Part shown: positions 43,337 through 51,764 of the stretch, in pieces | Layout: every line of letters begins with the position of its first letter | Numbering within the stretch: the first letter of the stretch is position 1 | Origin: Phycisphaeraceae bacterium | GTDB taxonomy: Bacteria > Planctomycetota > Phycisphaerae > Phycisphaerales > UBA1924 | NCBI GenBank assembly: GCA_020639235.1 | Contig: JACKHC010000002.1 | Location: forward strand, 259,458-323,457 | DNA: 64,000 bases | Direction: 5' to 3' | Position numbers and translations under genes: made by a program | Notes under the pieces: model-generated | What the model was told of the DNA's origin: nothing | The model's input: only the letters and a program-made list of their open reading frames with translations | Databases searched by the model: none

Positions 43337-44413
43337 ATGCGCATCCTCGGGATCGAGTCCAGCTGCGACGAGACCGCCGCCGCGATCGTCGACGACGGGC
43401 GCGCCGTGCGCTCCAATGTCATCGCGTCCCAGCACGACCTCCATGCCGAGTACGCCGGCGTCGTCCCCGAGATCGCCAGCCGCGCCCACGCCGAGCGCAT
43501 CAGCGCCGTCATCGACCGCGCCCTCCGCGAAGCGGGGTGCACACTCTCTGACATCGACGCCGTCGCCGTCGGCAACCGACCGGGGCTCATCGGCGCGCTC
43601 CTCGTCGGAGTCTCCGCCGCCAAGGCGCTGGCGTGGTCGCTCGATACGCCCATCGTGGGGGTGGACCATGTCGTCGCGCACCTCTACGCCGGGCTCCTCG
43701 ACGACCCCGACTGGACGATGGACTCCGTCTTCCCCGCCATCGGGCTGGTCGTCTCGGGCGGGCACACCGCGATGTACGAACTGGATGCGCCCCTCGTCAT
43801 CCGCCGCGTCGGCGCGACCCTCGACGACGCCATCGGCGAGGCCTACGACAAGGCCGCCACCATCCTCAATCTCGCGCACCCCGGCGGCCCCAAACTCGAC
43901 AGACTTGCGCAGACAGGCGACGAACGCGCCCACGACTTCCCCATCTCCCGCCTCGCGCCCGACTCCCTCGACTTCTCCTTCTCCGGGCTCAAGACCTCGG
44001 CCCTCTACACCGTCCGCGGCAACCCCGGCAAACAACTCGGTGGCGCTCCCGGCGCCTTCGAGCGCGATGCCTCGGATCTCACCGAGCAACAAGTCGCCGA
44101 TGTCGCCGCGAGTTTCCAGCGTGCCGCCGTCAGCGCTGTCATCCTCAAACTCGAGCGCCTCCTGGAACGCTGCGACGTCAAACCGCGCACGCTCCTTGTC
44201 GGCGGGGGCGTCAGCGCCAACTCGCGCCTCCGCGCCGAACTCATCGCGCTGGGCGAGCGCAACAACCTGAGTGTGCGCCTCCCCAGGATGGCCTACTGCC
44301 TCGACAACGCGGCCATGCTCGCCGGCCTCGCCCACCAGCGACTCATCACGGGAGACGCCGACGATCTCGCGCTCACCGCCTCGCCGTCGAGCACCGCCGG
44401 ACTCGCGACATGA
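43337..44413 (+). CDS. tsaD: tRNA N6-threonylcarbamoyladenosine transferase TsaD
   Basis: A 358-residue ASKHA-fold enzyme that, with TsaB and TsaE, puts the t6A modification on tRNAs reading ANN codons. It has the start GIESSCDETAAAIV, metal-binding H111 and H115 (HVVAH), SGGHTAMY and the C-terminal GGGVSANSRLR block. TAAACT at 43324-43329 ends 7 nt before the ATG and no ribosome binding site is visible. The stop overlaps the next gene by ATGA. Confidence 0.96.
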   Translation: MRILGIESSCDETAAAIVDDGRAVRSNVIASQHDLHAEYAGVVPEIASRAHAERISAVIDRALREAGCTLSDIDAVAVGNRPGLIGALLVGVSAAKALAWSLDTPIVGVDHVVAHLYAGLLDDPDWTMDSVFPAIGLVVSGGHTAMYELDAPLVIRRVGATLDDAIGEAYDKAATILNLAHPGGPKLDRLAQTGDERAHDFPISRLAPDSLDFSFSGLKTSALYTVRGNPGKQLGGAPGAFERDASDLTEQQVADVAASFQRAAVSAVILKLERLLERCDVKPRTLLVGGGVSANSRLRAELIALGERNNLSVRLPRMAYCLDNAAMLAGLAHQRLITGDADDLALTASPSSTAGLAT

Positions 44414-44961
44414 CCGCGATCCTCGGCCCGTGGCCCCATCCCGCCTGCCTCGATGACGACACGCTGCTCGCACAATGCGCCATGGGCAAGGGGCGATCGG
44501 GCGGCCCCGGCGGCCAGCACCGCAACAAGGTCGAGACGCTCGTCATCCTCACGCACAAACCCACCTCCATCGAGGCCCACGCCGGCGAGCGCCGCTCGGT
44601 AATGGAGAACAAGCGCGTCGCGCTCAAACGCCTCCGCCTGAAACTCGCCGTCGAACACCGCACGGCCGTCCCGCTCGGCGACATCGGCTCGGCGCTGTGG
44701 CGCTCCCGCCTCCTCCGCCAGCGCGACGCCCAGGGCAAGACGATCACGCGCATCTCGTGCAACCCCGGACACCGCGACTACCCATCGCTCCTCGCCGAGG
44801 CGATGGATGTCATCGACGCGTGCGCGTTCGACCTCACCCGCGCCGGCATCCGCCTCGATGTCAGCGCGAGCCAGCTCGTCAAACTTCTGCGCGAGCATCC
44901 CGCGGCACTCGTGCGCGTCAATGAACAACGCAAGGCCATGGGCGAGCGCCCGCTCCGCTGA
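44410..44961 (+). CDS. Release-factor-like GGQ protein (ArfB/ICT1-like peptidyl-tRNA hydrolase)
   Basis: A 183-residue protein consisting of RF domain 3 alone: GGQ at residues 34-36 in SGGPGGQHRNKVET, then the LRLKLAVEHR and LLREHPAAL blocks. No codon-recognition domain is present. ArfB-type proteins use GGQ to free nascent chains on stalled ribosomes, guided by a basic C-terminal tail. Here the tail is short (VNEQRKAMGERPLR), so the rescue role is probable but the mode of ribosome binding is uncertain. It overlaps tsaD by 4 bp, an uncommon pairing worth noting. Confidence 0.82.
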   Translation: MTAILGPWPHPACLDDDTLLAQCAMGKGRSGGPGGQHRNKVETLVILTHKPTSIEAHAGERRSVMENKRVALKRLRLKLAVEHRTAVPLGDIGSALWRSRLLRQRDAQGKTITRISCNPGHRDYPSLLAEAMDVIDACAFDLTRAGIRLDVSASQLVKLLREHPAALVRVNEQRKAMGERPLR

Positions 44962-44970
44962 CAAGCCGCC

Positions 44971-46578
44971 TCAGCCGCCCGACCGACCCGCATCGCCCCC
45001 GGGATCGGTGCGCGCCCGCAGGGCGAGCAGCACCTCGGTGTATCCATCCTCGGCGCCCGGGGGCGACTCGTGGATGATCCACGAGCGCCACTCGTCGGAC
45101 ACATCGTCGGCGAACTCCTCGCGCGTCACGACCCAGATCGTCTCTTCGGGCGGATGGTCGTCGATGTCCTCAAGGTCGCGCACCCGCTCCACCGGCCGAT
45201 CCGTCGCGTACACGAGCACGGCCTCATCCACGCGCCATGTGTACAACGGGTCGTCATCGGGGACGCGCTCCGCGACCACCTCCGCAAATCGCCATTCTTC
45301 GTACCGCTGCTCACCCCACCACCCGTGCAGATGACCCGTCAGGGTGAACAGCGCCGCCCACGCGAAGACCGCAGCGCCGACCGTCACGCCGCACGCCGCC
45401 CGGCGGCACGACACCGCCGCCATCACCGCGGCCCCGATTACCAGCGCCATCACCACCACGACCGCCGGGCCCACGCGCATGGGCTGACTCACCTCGATCA
45501 GCGCCGCCCCCGCGCCGAATACGATCAGGAGGACCATAAAGGTCCCGAACATGCGCACCGTGCGGCTGGGCGTCATCACGCGCATCGCGCCCAGCGTCCC
45601 CGCCGCGCTCATGACCGCCAGCGCCGGCGCGATCGGGATCAGGTAGTACCAACGCCGATGATCCGGGATCGTCATCACCACGAGCGTCGCGATCACGATC
45701 CAGAACAGAACACGCACCGCCGCAAAGTCCGACGACCGCTTGCTCCACGGCGCAAACAGCCCGAGCACCACGCACGGCGCCCACGGGAGCAGCAGCCGGA
45801 ATGGCGCATGCAGGTAGTACGCCGACACGTGCGCCAGCAAACCGCTTCCCTCATCCCCCGAGCTGTTCCCGATGAGTTCGTGATACCACACATCCACCGT
45901 TTCAGGCGCATGCACGATCAACGCCGCCGCCCACGGCCCGACAATCAGCGCGAACACGACCAGCCCCGTGAACGGACGAACCACCGCCGACAATCGCTCG
46001 CCCTGGCGTGACAACAGCAGATGCATCATCACACCGAAAAGGATCAGCCCCGGCAGGTGGGGCCCCTTGGCCAGCGTCGCCAACGCGAAGCCAATCCACC
46101 CCACGAGTGCGCCGCGCCGCTGCGCAGCGGTCCGGTCCTCCGCCAGCGTCGCGCGCACGAATCCCAGCGTCGCCAGCCCGCCCAGCGCGCCGTACACCAT
46201 CTCCGGGCGCGCGCTGTTGGTCAGCGTGAAGTACCCGACGCTCGTGGCGAGCAACAATCCCGCGAGCACGCCCATCGCGCGCCCACCTAGCCGCCACCCC
46301 AGCGCCATCGTCACGCCCACCAGCGCGATCCCCGCCAACCACGACGGCAACCGCGCCGCCCACTCGGGCACATCCCCCGCGCCCGGGATCACCTTGGCGA
46401 CGCCGATCACGAGCCAATACATGAGTGGCGGCTTCTTGAGACGCGCCTCGTCATTGAAACTCGGCACCAGGTAATCTCCCGACGCCATCATCTCGCGCGC
46501 CGACTGCGCCACTAGAACCTCGTGCCCGTCCAGCGGGCGGCTCGAGAACACGCCCCCCATCGGCACGAGCGCGGCCAC
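44971..46578 (-). CDS. Glycosyltransferase family 39 (ArnT-like) membrane protein, 5' end uncertain
   Basis: About 535 residues with ten or more membrane helices. The periplasmic loop after helix 1 has the ArnT/GT39 signature PLDGHEVLVAQSAREM with its acidic pair, followed by LKKPPLMYWL. These enzymes move sugars from polyprenyl-phosphate donors to lipids or proteins. The C-terminal 110 residues form a soluble domain. The start is unclear: GTG 46578 is the first conventional in-frame start after the upstream gene, but it would cut into the first helix. The homologous frame reads upstream to about 46640 without ATG, GTG or TTG, where CTG at 46602 is possible. The stop is 9 bp from the convergent GGQ gene. 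Confidence 0.75.
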   Translation of the reverse strand: MAALVPMGGVFSSRPLDGHEVLVAQSAREMMASGDYLVPSFNDEARLKKPPLMYWLVIGVAKVIPGAGDVPEWAARLPSWLAGIALVGVTMALGWRLGGRAMGVLAGLLLATSVGYFTLTNSARPEMVYGALGGLATLGFVRATLAEDRTAAQRRGALVGWIGFALATLAKGPHLPGLILFGVMMHLLLSRQGERLSAVVRPFTGLVVFALIVGPWAAALIVHAPETVDVWYHELIGNSSGDEGSGLLAHVSAYYLHAPFRLLLPWAPCVVLGLFAPWSKRSSDFAAVRVLFWIVIATLVVMTIPDHRRWYYLIPIAPALAVMSAAGTLGAMRVMTPSRTVRMFGTFMVLLIVFGAGAALIEVSQPMRVGPAVVVVMALVIGAAVMAAVSCRRAACGVTVGAAVFAWAALFTLTGHLHGWWGEQRYEEWRFAEVVAERVPDDDPLYTWRVDEAVLVYATDRPVERVRDLEDIDDHPPEETIWVVTREEFADDVSDEWRSWIIHESPPGAEDGYTEVLLALRARTDPGGDAGRSGG

Positions 46579-46652
46579 GATCAGGACGAGCGCGATCCAC
46601 AGCCGCGATCGACCACCGGTCGCTTCACTCCGATCGTGATGGTCCGGGGCGG

Positions 46653-47207
46653 CTACTTCTGGTACTCCTCGCGCAACAAGCCCACCATCACATCGTCCCG
46701 CAACTCGCCCAGCCGCACAAACTGCTTCCGCCGGACGCCCTCGCGCACGAACCCCGCCTTCTCCAGCACACGCCCCGACGCCGGGTTGTCCAAGAAATAG
46801 CACGCGCACAACTTCCGCACCCCCCAATCCTCGAACGCGTGCCGGACCACCGCGCCGAGCGACTCCGTGGCGTAGCCGCGGCCCGCGTGCGCCGGATCGA
46901 TCACGTACCCGACCTCCGCCGTCCCGTGCTCCCGGTTGAACCCGAAGAACCCAGTCGATCCGATCCCCTCGCCGGTTGCTTTCAGCCGTATGGCGAAGCA
47001 CACACCGGTCCCCTCCTCGAGCGACTTCATCTGCTTCGCCAGCCGCTCGACCGCGAACTCCCGAGTGAACGGGTGCGGGAAGGTCCCCGTGTTCCGAGCC
47101 ACGGCCAGATGCGAGCCCACCCGGATGAAGTCCTCGAGATCCGCCTCGCAGGTCGGGCGGAGGACAAGGCGATCTGTCGTCAGCACAATCGGCTCGTCAG
47201 GTTTCAT
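46653..47207 (-). CDS. GNAT family N-acetyltransferase (RimJ/RimL type)
   Basis: A 184-residue acetyltransferase starting TTDRLVLRPTCEADL as in RimJ/RimL proteins. The acetyl-CoA loop is HAGRGYATES near residue 120, with the later NPASGRVLEKAGF block. These enzymes acetylate protein N-termini or small amines; the substrate is unknown. The ATG at 47207 overlaps the dapF stop (ATGA), so the pair is translationally coupled. Confidence 0.88.
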   Translation of the reverse strand: MKPDEPIVLTTDRLVLRPTCEADLEDFIRVGSHLAVARNTGTFPHPFTREFAVERLAKQMKSLEEGTGVCFAIRLKATGEGIGSTGFFGFNREHGTAEVGYVIDPAHAGRGYATESLGAVVRHAFEDWGVRKLCACYFLDNPASGRVLEKAGFVREGVRRKQFVRLGELRDDVMVGLLREEYQK

Positions 47208-48088
47208 GTTGCGCACCATTTCCCGCTGAAGCACTCCGCCACCGGACCCCCCAGCCACACGCACCCGCTCGACTCATCCCAACGCACATCCAGCACGCCC
47301 CCCGCCATGTGCACCGCCACATGCCGCTCCGCCAGCCCCCGAACCGCGCCCGCCACGCACACCGCGCACGCGCCCGTCCCGCACGCCATCGTCATCCCGG
47401 CACCGCGCTCCCAGGTCGCGACCTCCACGATCCGCGGCTCCACCACCCGCGCCCAATGCACATTCATCCGCTGCGGGAATGCATCGTGCCGCTCCAGAAT
47501 CGAACCCACCCGGGTCACCTCCGCCGCGCCGGGCATTTCATCGACAAACATCACGGCGTGCGGGTTGCCCATCGAAACGAATGTCATCTCGTGCGCGTCG
47601 CCGCCCGAGTGCACAATCCACAATCGCTCGCCCAAGCGTTCCAGGGCCGCCGTGTCCACGGGTACACGCGCCGCCTCGAGCACCGGCTCCCCCATATCCG
47701 CCCGCGCCCGCCGCACGATCCCATGCGTGCCCCGCTCCGCCTCAACCCCGACCCGTCTCCCTCCCATCTCCACCGTCATCCGATCGGTGCGCACATACCC
47801 GCGATCGATCGCCAGCTTCGCGACCATGCGTATCCCGTTGCCGCACATCCCACCGGGCGAGCCGTCCGAGTTGACCACTTCCGCGCCCACATCGTCCGCG
47901 CCATCGCCGCGCGACACCACGATCACGCCGTCCGCGCCGATCCCCGTCCGACGATCGCACATCTCGTGCGCCTGGACGCGCCATATCGCATCGCCCGCCG
48001 CCAACTCCGGGCGCGCCACCCCATCGAGCACCATGTAATCGTTGCCGCACCCGTGCATCTTCACGAACGCGATGTCCGCGCCGCTCAT
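47204..48088 (-). CDS. dapF: Diaminopimelate epimerase
   Basis: A 294-residue cofactor-independent racemase converting LL- to meso-diaminopimelate for lysine and peptidoglycan. Both catalytic cysteines are visible: the N-terminal one in GMCGNGIRM and the C-terminal one in MACGTGACAV. The HGCGNDY start is typical. The ATG at 48088 overlaps the stop of the M48 gene (ATGA). Linking cell-wall precursor synthesis to a membrane peptidase in one coupled unit is unusual. Confidence 0.95.
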   Translation of the reverse strand: MSGADIAFVKMHGCGNDYMVLDGVARPELAAGDAIWRVQAHEMCDRRTGIGADGVIVVSRGDGADDVGAEVVNSDGSPGGMCGNGIRMVAKLAIDRGYVRTDRMTVEMGGRRVGVEAERGTHGIVRRARADMGEPVLEAARVPVDTAALERLGERLWIVHSGGDAHEMTFVSMGNPHAVMFVDEMPGAAEVTRVGSILERHDAFPQRMNVHWARVVEPRIVEVATWERGAGMTMACGTGACAVCVAGAVRGLAERHVAVHMAGGVLDVRWDESSGCVWLGGPVAECFSGKWCAT

Positions 48089-49530
48089 CGCCACGAGAAA
48101 TACCCCATCACGCCGATCGCCAGCAGCCCGGCGATCGTCAACAACTTGATCACGCGCACCTTCCGATCGATCGCCAGCCCGTACACGCGCTCGCCCACCA
48201 GCCGCTCCAGCGCCCGCTGCCGCCCGAGGATGCTCCCGTGGCGATACGTGAACTTCCGCCTCGGGATATGGTTGTACAGCGCCACCGCGCCCAGCGCGCC
48301 CGCCATCGCGTACACGGCCTCGCCCGTCACAGGCCGCCCATCATCGCCATCGCCCCGGTGCATCCCGCTCAGGTGCTGCGCCGCAAAGGCGTCCGCCTGC
48401 AGCTCGAATCGCCGGCTCACAACGCCGAACACCAACACCCCCACGACAATCCCCGCCACCGTCAACGCAACCCCCAGCCACGCCGCGATCCCCTGCGCGA
48501 TCAGCCCGCGTTCATCCATCGACCGCGCCAGCCAATCGGCGCCCACCCAGAAGACGCCGACCGACGCGATGATCGACCCCAGCATCCACGGCAGGTGGTG
48601 CCGCCTGGCGTGCCCCACCTCGTGCGCCATCACCGCCTCCACCTGTTCCGCGCTCAACCGCTCCAATAGCGCATCGGTCAGCAGCACATACCGCAGCCAC
48701 GGGAGCACACCCACCATCGCGCCGTTGAGCATCCCCGTCCGGCTCCGCCACACCAGCAACTCCGCGCACCGCACGCCGTGCGCCTTGCACAAGCCCATCA
48801 ACCGGTCCCGCATCGCGCCCGCGCCGAGCGGGCGCGTCGACCACAGGAATCGGAGCAACAGCGGCGCGCACGACAACACCGCCACAACGCCCCCCAGTTG
48901 CAGCACCACAGCCACCACCTCATCGCGCGTCATGGTTTCGCCGGGCGTCTGGGGAAGGTCCAGCACCCGCTCGATCACCTCGGCCCACGACACCAGCAGG
49001 AATATCGGCACGAGCACCACCAGCACGCCGTGGCGCATGTGGTCCCACACGAACTCCCACCGCGTCGGGATCGCCTCCACCCGCTCGCCCCCATCCAGCC
49101 GCGAATACACCGACGCCTCGCGCACGCGCCGATCGATCGGCGCGTACGCCCACCACACCCACGCCAGCACCGCGACGGGCGGCGCCATCGCCAGCGCCTC
49201 ATCAAGCCCCACGACATTCCCGATCACGCCGCGCACCCCCTCGAACCACCCCGTAATGATCACCGCGCCCGCGAAGGCCGCCAGCACACCGACCCGCGAG
49301 ACCGAGATCACGGCATCCGCAAGCCCGAGCGCCCGCCCGTCGCCGCGCCGGTCCAGCGCCCGGCCGATCCGCCACAGCGCCAGGTGCGACAGCGCCCCCA
49401 CCAGCGCCATCGGCGCGAGCGAATACAGCGCAACTTCCCATGCGCTCAATCCGCGCACGATCGGCACGCCGGAGAACGACTCGCCCACCAGCAGGATCGC
49501 CACCATCGCGATGAGCAGCGGGTGCAGCAT
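48085..49530 (-). CDS. M48 family membrane zinc peptidase
   Basis: A 481-residue membrane peptidase. The zinc motif is H303-E304-VG-H307, and the third ligand is likely the Glu in RRFELQADAFA. Hydrophobic segments lie at about residues 3-22, 33-50, 82-100, 118-135, 170-190, 200-225 and, after the active site, 315-385. The fold resembles Ste24/HtpX enzymes, which clear misfolded membrane proteins or process lipoproteins. It lies 8 bp after the upstream lipoprotein gene and overlaps dapF by 4 bp. Confidence 0.88.
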   Translation of the reverse strand: MLHPLLIAMVAILLVGESFSGVPIVRGLSAWEVALYSLAPMALVGALSHLALWRIGRALDRRGDGRALGLADAVISVSRVGVLAAFAGAVIITGWFEGVRGVIGNVVGLDEALAMAPPVAVLAWVWWAYAPIDRRVREASVYSRLDGGERVEAIPTRWEFVWDHMRHGVLVVLVPIFLLVSWAEVIERVLDLPQTPGETMTRDEVVAVVLQLGGVVAVLSCAPLLLRFLWSTRPLGAGAMRDRLMGLCKAHGVRCAELLVWRSRTGMLNGAMVGVLPWLRYVLLTDALLERLSAEQVEAVMAHEVGHARRHHLPWMLGSIIASVGVFWVGADWLARSMDERGLIAQGIAAWLGVALTVAGIVVGVLVFGVVSRRFELQADAFAAQHLSGMHRGDGDDGRPVTGEAVYAMAGALGAVALYNHIPRRKFTYRHGSILGRQRALERLVGERVYGLAIDRKVRVIKLLTIAGLLAIGVMGYFSWR

Positions 49531-49538
49531 CGCCCAGC

Positions 49539-51023
49539 TTACCCGCCGCCGTCCGTGCGCTCGACGGCGCCCAGATCAACCACCGCACCATCGGGCGTGT
49601 AGTAATCGGCGTTCATCTTGTTCGGGCTCACAAAGGTGTACACGAGCCCGCAGCGCCCCTGACGCTTCGCGTATTCCAGGTCCCCGTCGCTCGGTCCCGC
49701 GTACCGCCGATTCGCGTAATCACTCGCATGGAAGTGGAAGAACAGCACCGATGCATCCCCCGCGTCCAGCATCTCCTGCGACGCCACGAACCGGTCATCG
49801 CCGTACCGCTCCGTCGGGCGGGGCGGATAGGTCGTCGCCGCGAACCCACGCGATGCGCTCCAGTCGATCAGCCCGCCGTACTCCGTCGTCGTGTCCCGGC
49901 GATCACGCTCGGCGCTCACAAAGAGCGCACCGGCGACGCCCCGGTCGTCCACGCAGTCGATCGCCACCATCAACAGCAGCGCATCGCCCCATGACAGTTT
50001 GTCGCCGTCATCGCCGAGCGTCTCGCCCGTGAGCGTTCCCGCCATCTCGCGCCGGAATACCGTCCGCCCCTTCAGGCGACGTCCCGCCTCCTCGAGCAAG
50101 CCAGATCGGCTCATCACCAGCCATTCCGGGTGCCGCTCCGAGGCGTACATCACCCCCGCCATGTGACGCAGCGCCCACCCGCGCATCTGCTCGGTGCTCA
50201 GACCCGCTACCGCCGAAGCCGCACGCGAGCGGAACTCCGCGTGCCGCCCCTCGCCCAGGCGGCGCACCCACGCCAGCTGCTCGCCGGTCCGCGGCACCGC
50301 CTTCAACTCGCGCGCCGACCACACCACGCTCTGCGTCAGCGCATCTTCGGGCACGCTCTCGTGCGTCAACCGCTCGAGCAACCGCGCCTCGTCCGGCTCC
50401 AGCGCCATGAGCAAGCCCCACGCCTCCACGCGATCCCGCTCGCGCAGCCCCTCGTCCCCCTCGCCTCCCAACCGGTCCATGAACACATCGAACACAACCT
50501 CGCTCGGTGCACGACCGGGGAACAACTTCGCGAGCGCGGCACGCTCGGGCGCGTCCTTCTTGATCTTGTAGTCGCTCAGCGCCGCCGCACGCGACCACCG
50601 GCGCACCAGCGCCGGCCCCAGGTCCGTCCATCCACGCTCCGCCCCCGCGTCGCCCATCACCGTCACGATCCCCTGGTCCGGCTCCGTCGGCAGCATCAGC
50701 GCGAACATCCGGCGCGTGTCCGCGATGTTCGCCTCATCCTTCAGCAGTTGCGCGATCGCTCCGGCCCGCAACCGCGTCGGCGCCGACCGCTCCCACACCA
50801 CGCGCTTGAGCGACTCGCGCGCTCCCGAAGGGTCCAGCACGCCCTCAGCAACAAACTCGTCTGTGCGCTCAACCGACGCCATCCGGTCGCGAAGGTCCGC
50901 GCTCTTGTCCGTGATCGCGCCGGGCGTGGCCTCGCCCCCGCCGCCACCGGAACACGCCGAGAGAAGCAGCGCGACCAGAGCCATCCATGCGCCCGCGCAA
51001 CGATCGATGCGTCCGTGTCTCAT
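49539..51023 (-). CDS. Lipoprotein with possible JAMM-like motif at its C-terminus
   Basis: A 494-residue protein with a lipobox (LSAC, Cys near residue 24) followed by a Gly run. The middle is helical and repeat-like (ERAALAKLFPGR, LMALEPDEARLLERL), with HEAT- or TPR-like spacing. The last 70 residues hold the pattern HFH, then 12 residues, then SDGD (in FFHFHASDYANRRYAGPSDGD; quoted here as 20 or fewer residues, FHFHASDYANRRYAGPS). That recalls the H-x-H-x7-S-x-x-D metal motif of JAMM/MPN peptidases but with a longer spacer. A hydrolase domain is therefore only a suggestion. It is probably co-transcribed with the M48 peptidase. Confidence 0.7.
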   Translation of the reverse strand: MRHGRIDRCAGAWMALVALLLSACSGGGGGEATPGAITDKSADLRDRMASVERTDEFVAEGVLDPSGARESLKRVVWERSAPTRLRAGAIAQLLKDEANIADTRRMFALMLPTEPDQGIVTVMGDAGAERGWTDLGPALVRRWSRAAALSDYKIKKDAPERAALAKLFPGRAPSEVVFDVFMDRLGGEGDEGLRERDRVEAWGLLMALEPDEARLLERLTHESVPEDALTQSVVWSARELKAVPRTGEQLAWVRRLGEGRHAEFRSRAASAVAGLSTEQMRGWALRHMAGVMYASERHPEWLVMSRSGLLEEAGRRLKGRTVFRREMAGTLTGETLGDDGDKLSWGDALLLMVAIDCVDDRGVAGALFVSAERDRRDTTTEYGGLIDWSASRGFAATTYPPRPTERYGDDRFVASQEMLDAGDASVLFFHFHASDYANRRYAGPSDGDLEYAKRQGRCGLVYTFVSPNKMNADYYTPDGAVVDLGAVERTDGGG

Positions 51024-51110
51024 GCGCCCGAGTGTACGCCACCCCCCGGCGCGTTTGTCGCCGCCGCTCCCTCACGCCTATGATCTCGCTTGCCAACTTC
51101 AGGAGCATCG

Positions 51111-51377
51111 ATGCCCGGCTCTTCCAGCAAATCCACACCCGATCACGCGGATCTCCACGATCGCGTCGCCATGGTCATCGATCGCATCCGGCCCGCCGTC
51201 CAGTCCGACGGAGGCGACCTCGAACTCGTCGAGATCACGGACTCCGGCGTCGTGAAAGTGCGTTTGCACGGCGCCTGCGTCGGGTGCCCCTCCTCAACGC
51301 TCACGCTCAAGGCCGGCATCGAACGGAATCTCAAGGACTACGTCCCCGAAGTCCGATCCGTGGAAGCCGTGGAGTGA
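51111..51377 (+). CDS. NifU C-terminal-domain Fe-S scaffold/carrier
   Basis: An 88-residue NifU-like domain with the cluster-binding CxxC in GACVGCPSS and the RPAVQSDGGDLELVEI start of the family. Such small proteins carry or assemble Fe-S clusters. No N-terminal NifU or A-type domain is attached. AGGAG at 51101-51105 supports the ATG at 51111. TATGAT near 51079 may be its -10 box. Confidence 0.9.
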   Translation: MPGSSSKSTPDHADLHDRVAMVIDRIRPAVQSDGGDLELVEITDSGVVKVRLHGACVGCPSSTLTLKAGIERNLKDYVPEVRSVEAVE

Positions 51378-51479
51378 GTCAACACTAACCCGAACATTTC
51401 CCCCAAGGGTTCGTTGTCCGCGTGTGTGGGCGCGGTACACTCTCATGTGGTGGGTAATCTCGGCATCCGTTGTGCCGTT

Positions 51480-51490
51480 GGACAGGAGGT
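51480..51490 (+). promoter_or_regulatory. Shine-Dalgarno embedded in a CsrA-type binding sequence before csrA
   Basis: The sequence ACAGGAGGT (51482-51490) closely resembles the CsrA RNA consensus ACA-GGA-GT and contains the csrA ribosome binding site (AGGAGG, 5 nt before ATG 51495). A second GGA lies just upstream (51480-51482). CsrA dimers commonly bind two nearby GGA sites in their own leader and block translation. Confidence 0.55.
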
Positions 51491-51494
51491 CCTC

Positions 51495-51716
51495 ATGCTG
51501 GTCATCACCAGACGCGAGGGCGAGGAGGTCGTCATCGGCGACCCACGCAATCCGATCGGGATCGTGCGCATCGCCACGATCAAAGGCGATCGTGTGCGCG
51601 TGGCGCTGGAGTTCCCGCGAGACATCCCGGTGCATCGCCGGGAGGTCGCGGATCAGATCGTTGTCGACGGCCCCGAGGTCGCCGGCAAGATCGGACTGGC
51701 CGCCGCCTCGACCTGA
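51495..51716 (+). CDS. csrA: Carbon storage regulator CsrA
   Basis: A 73-residue RNA-binding dimer protein. MLVITRREGEEVVIGD and the C-terminal VHRREV with its RNA-contacting Arg are conserved. An insertion in the first loop (PRNPIGI in place of the usual short turn) is the only oddity. CsrA blocks or stabilises target mRNAs at GGA motifs. In many bacteria it sits by flagellar genes and FliW; neither is in the window. The leader has GGA motifs that fit autoregulation. Confidence 0.94.
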   Translation: MLVITRREGEEVVIGDPRNPIGIVRIATIKGDRVRVALEFPRDIPVHRREVADQIVVDGPEVAGKIGLAAAST

Positions 51717-51764
51717 ATCGCACGCGAGTTCTGAACGAACCATACCGTGGCCCGTTGTGTTGCC

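Noticed and set aside
47309..50032. 907-codon plus-strand open frame opposite dapF, M48 peptidase and lipoprotein genes
   Set aside because: Pro/Arg/Ser/His-rich low-complexity translation across three clear genes on the other strand.
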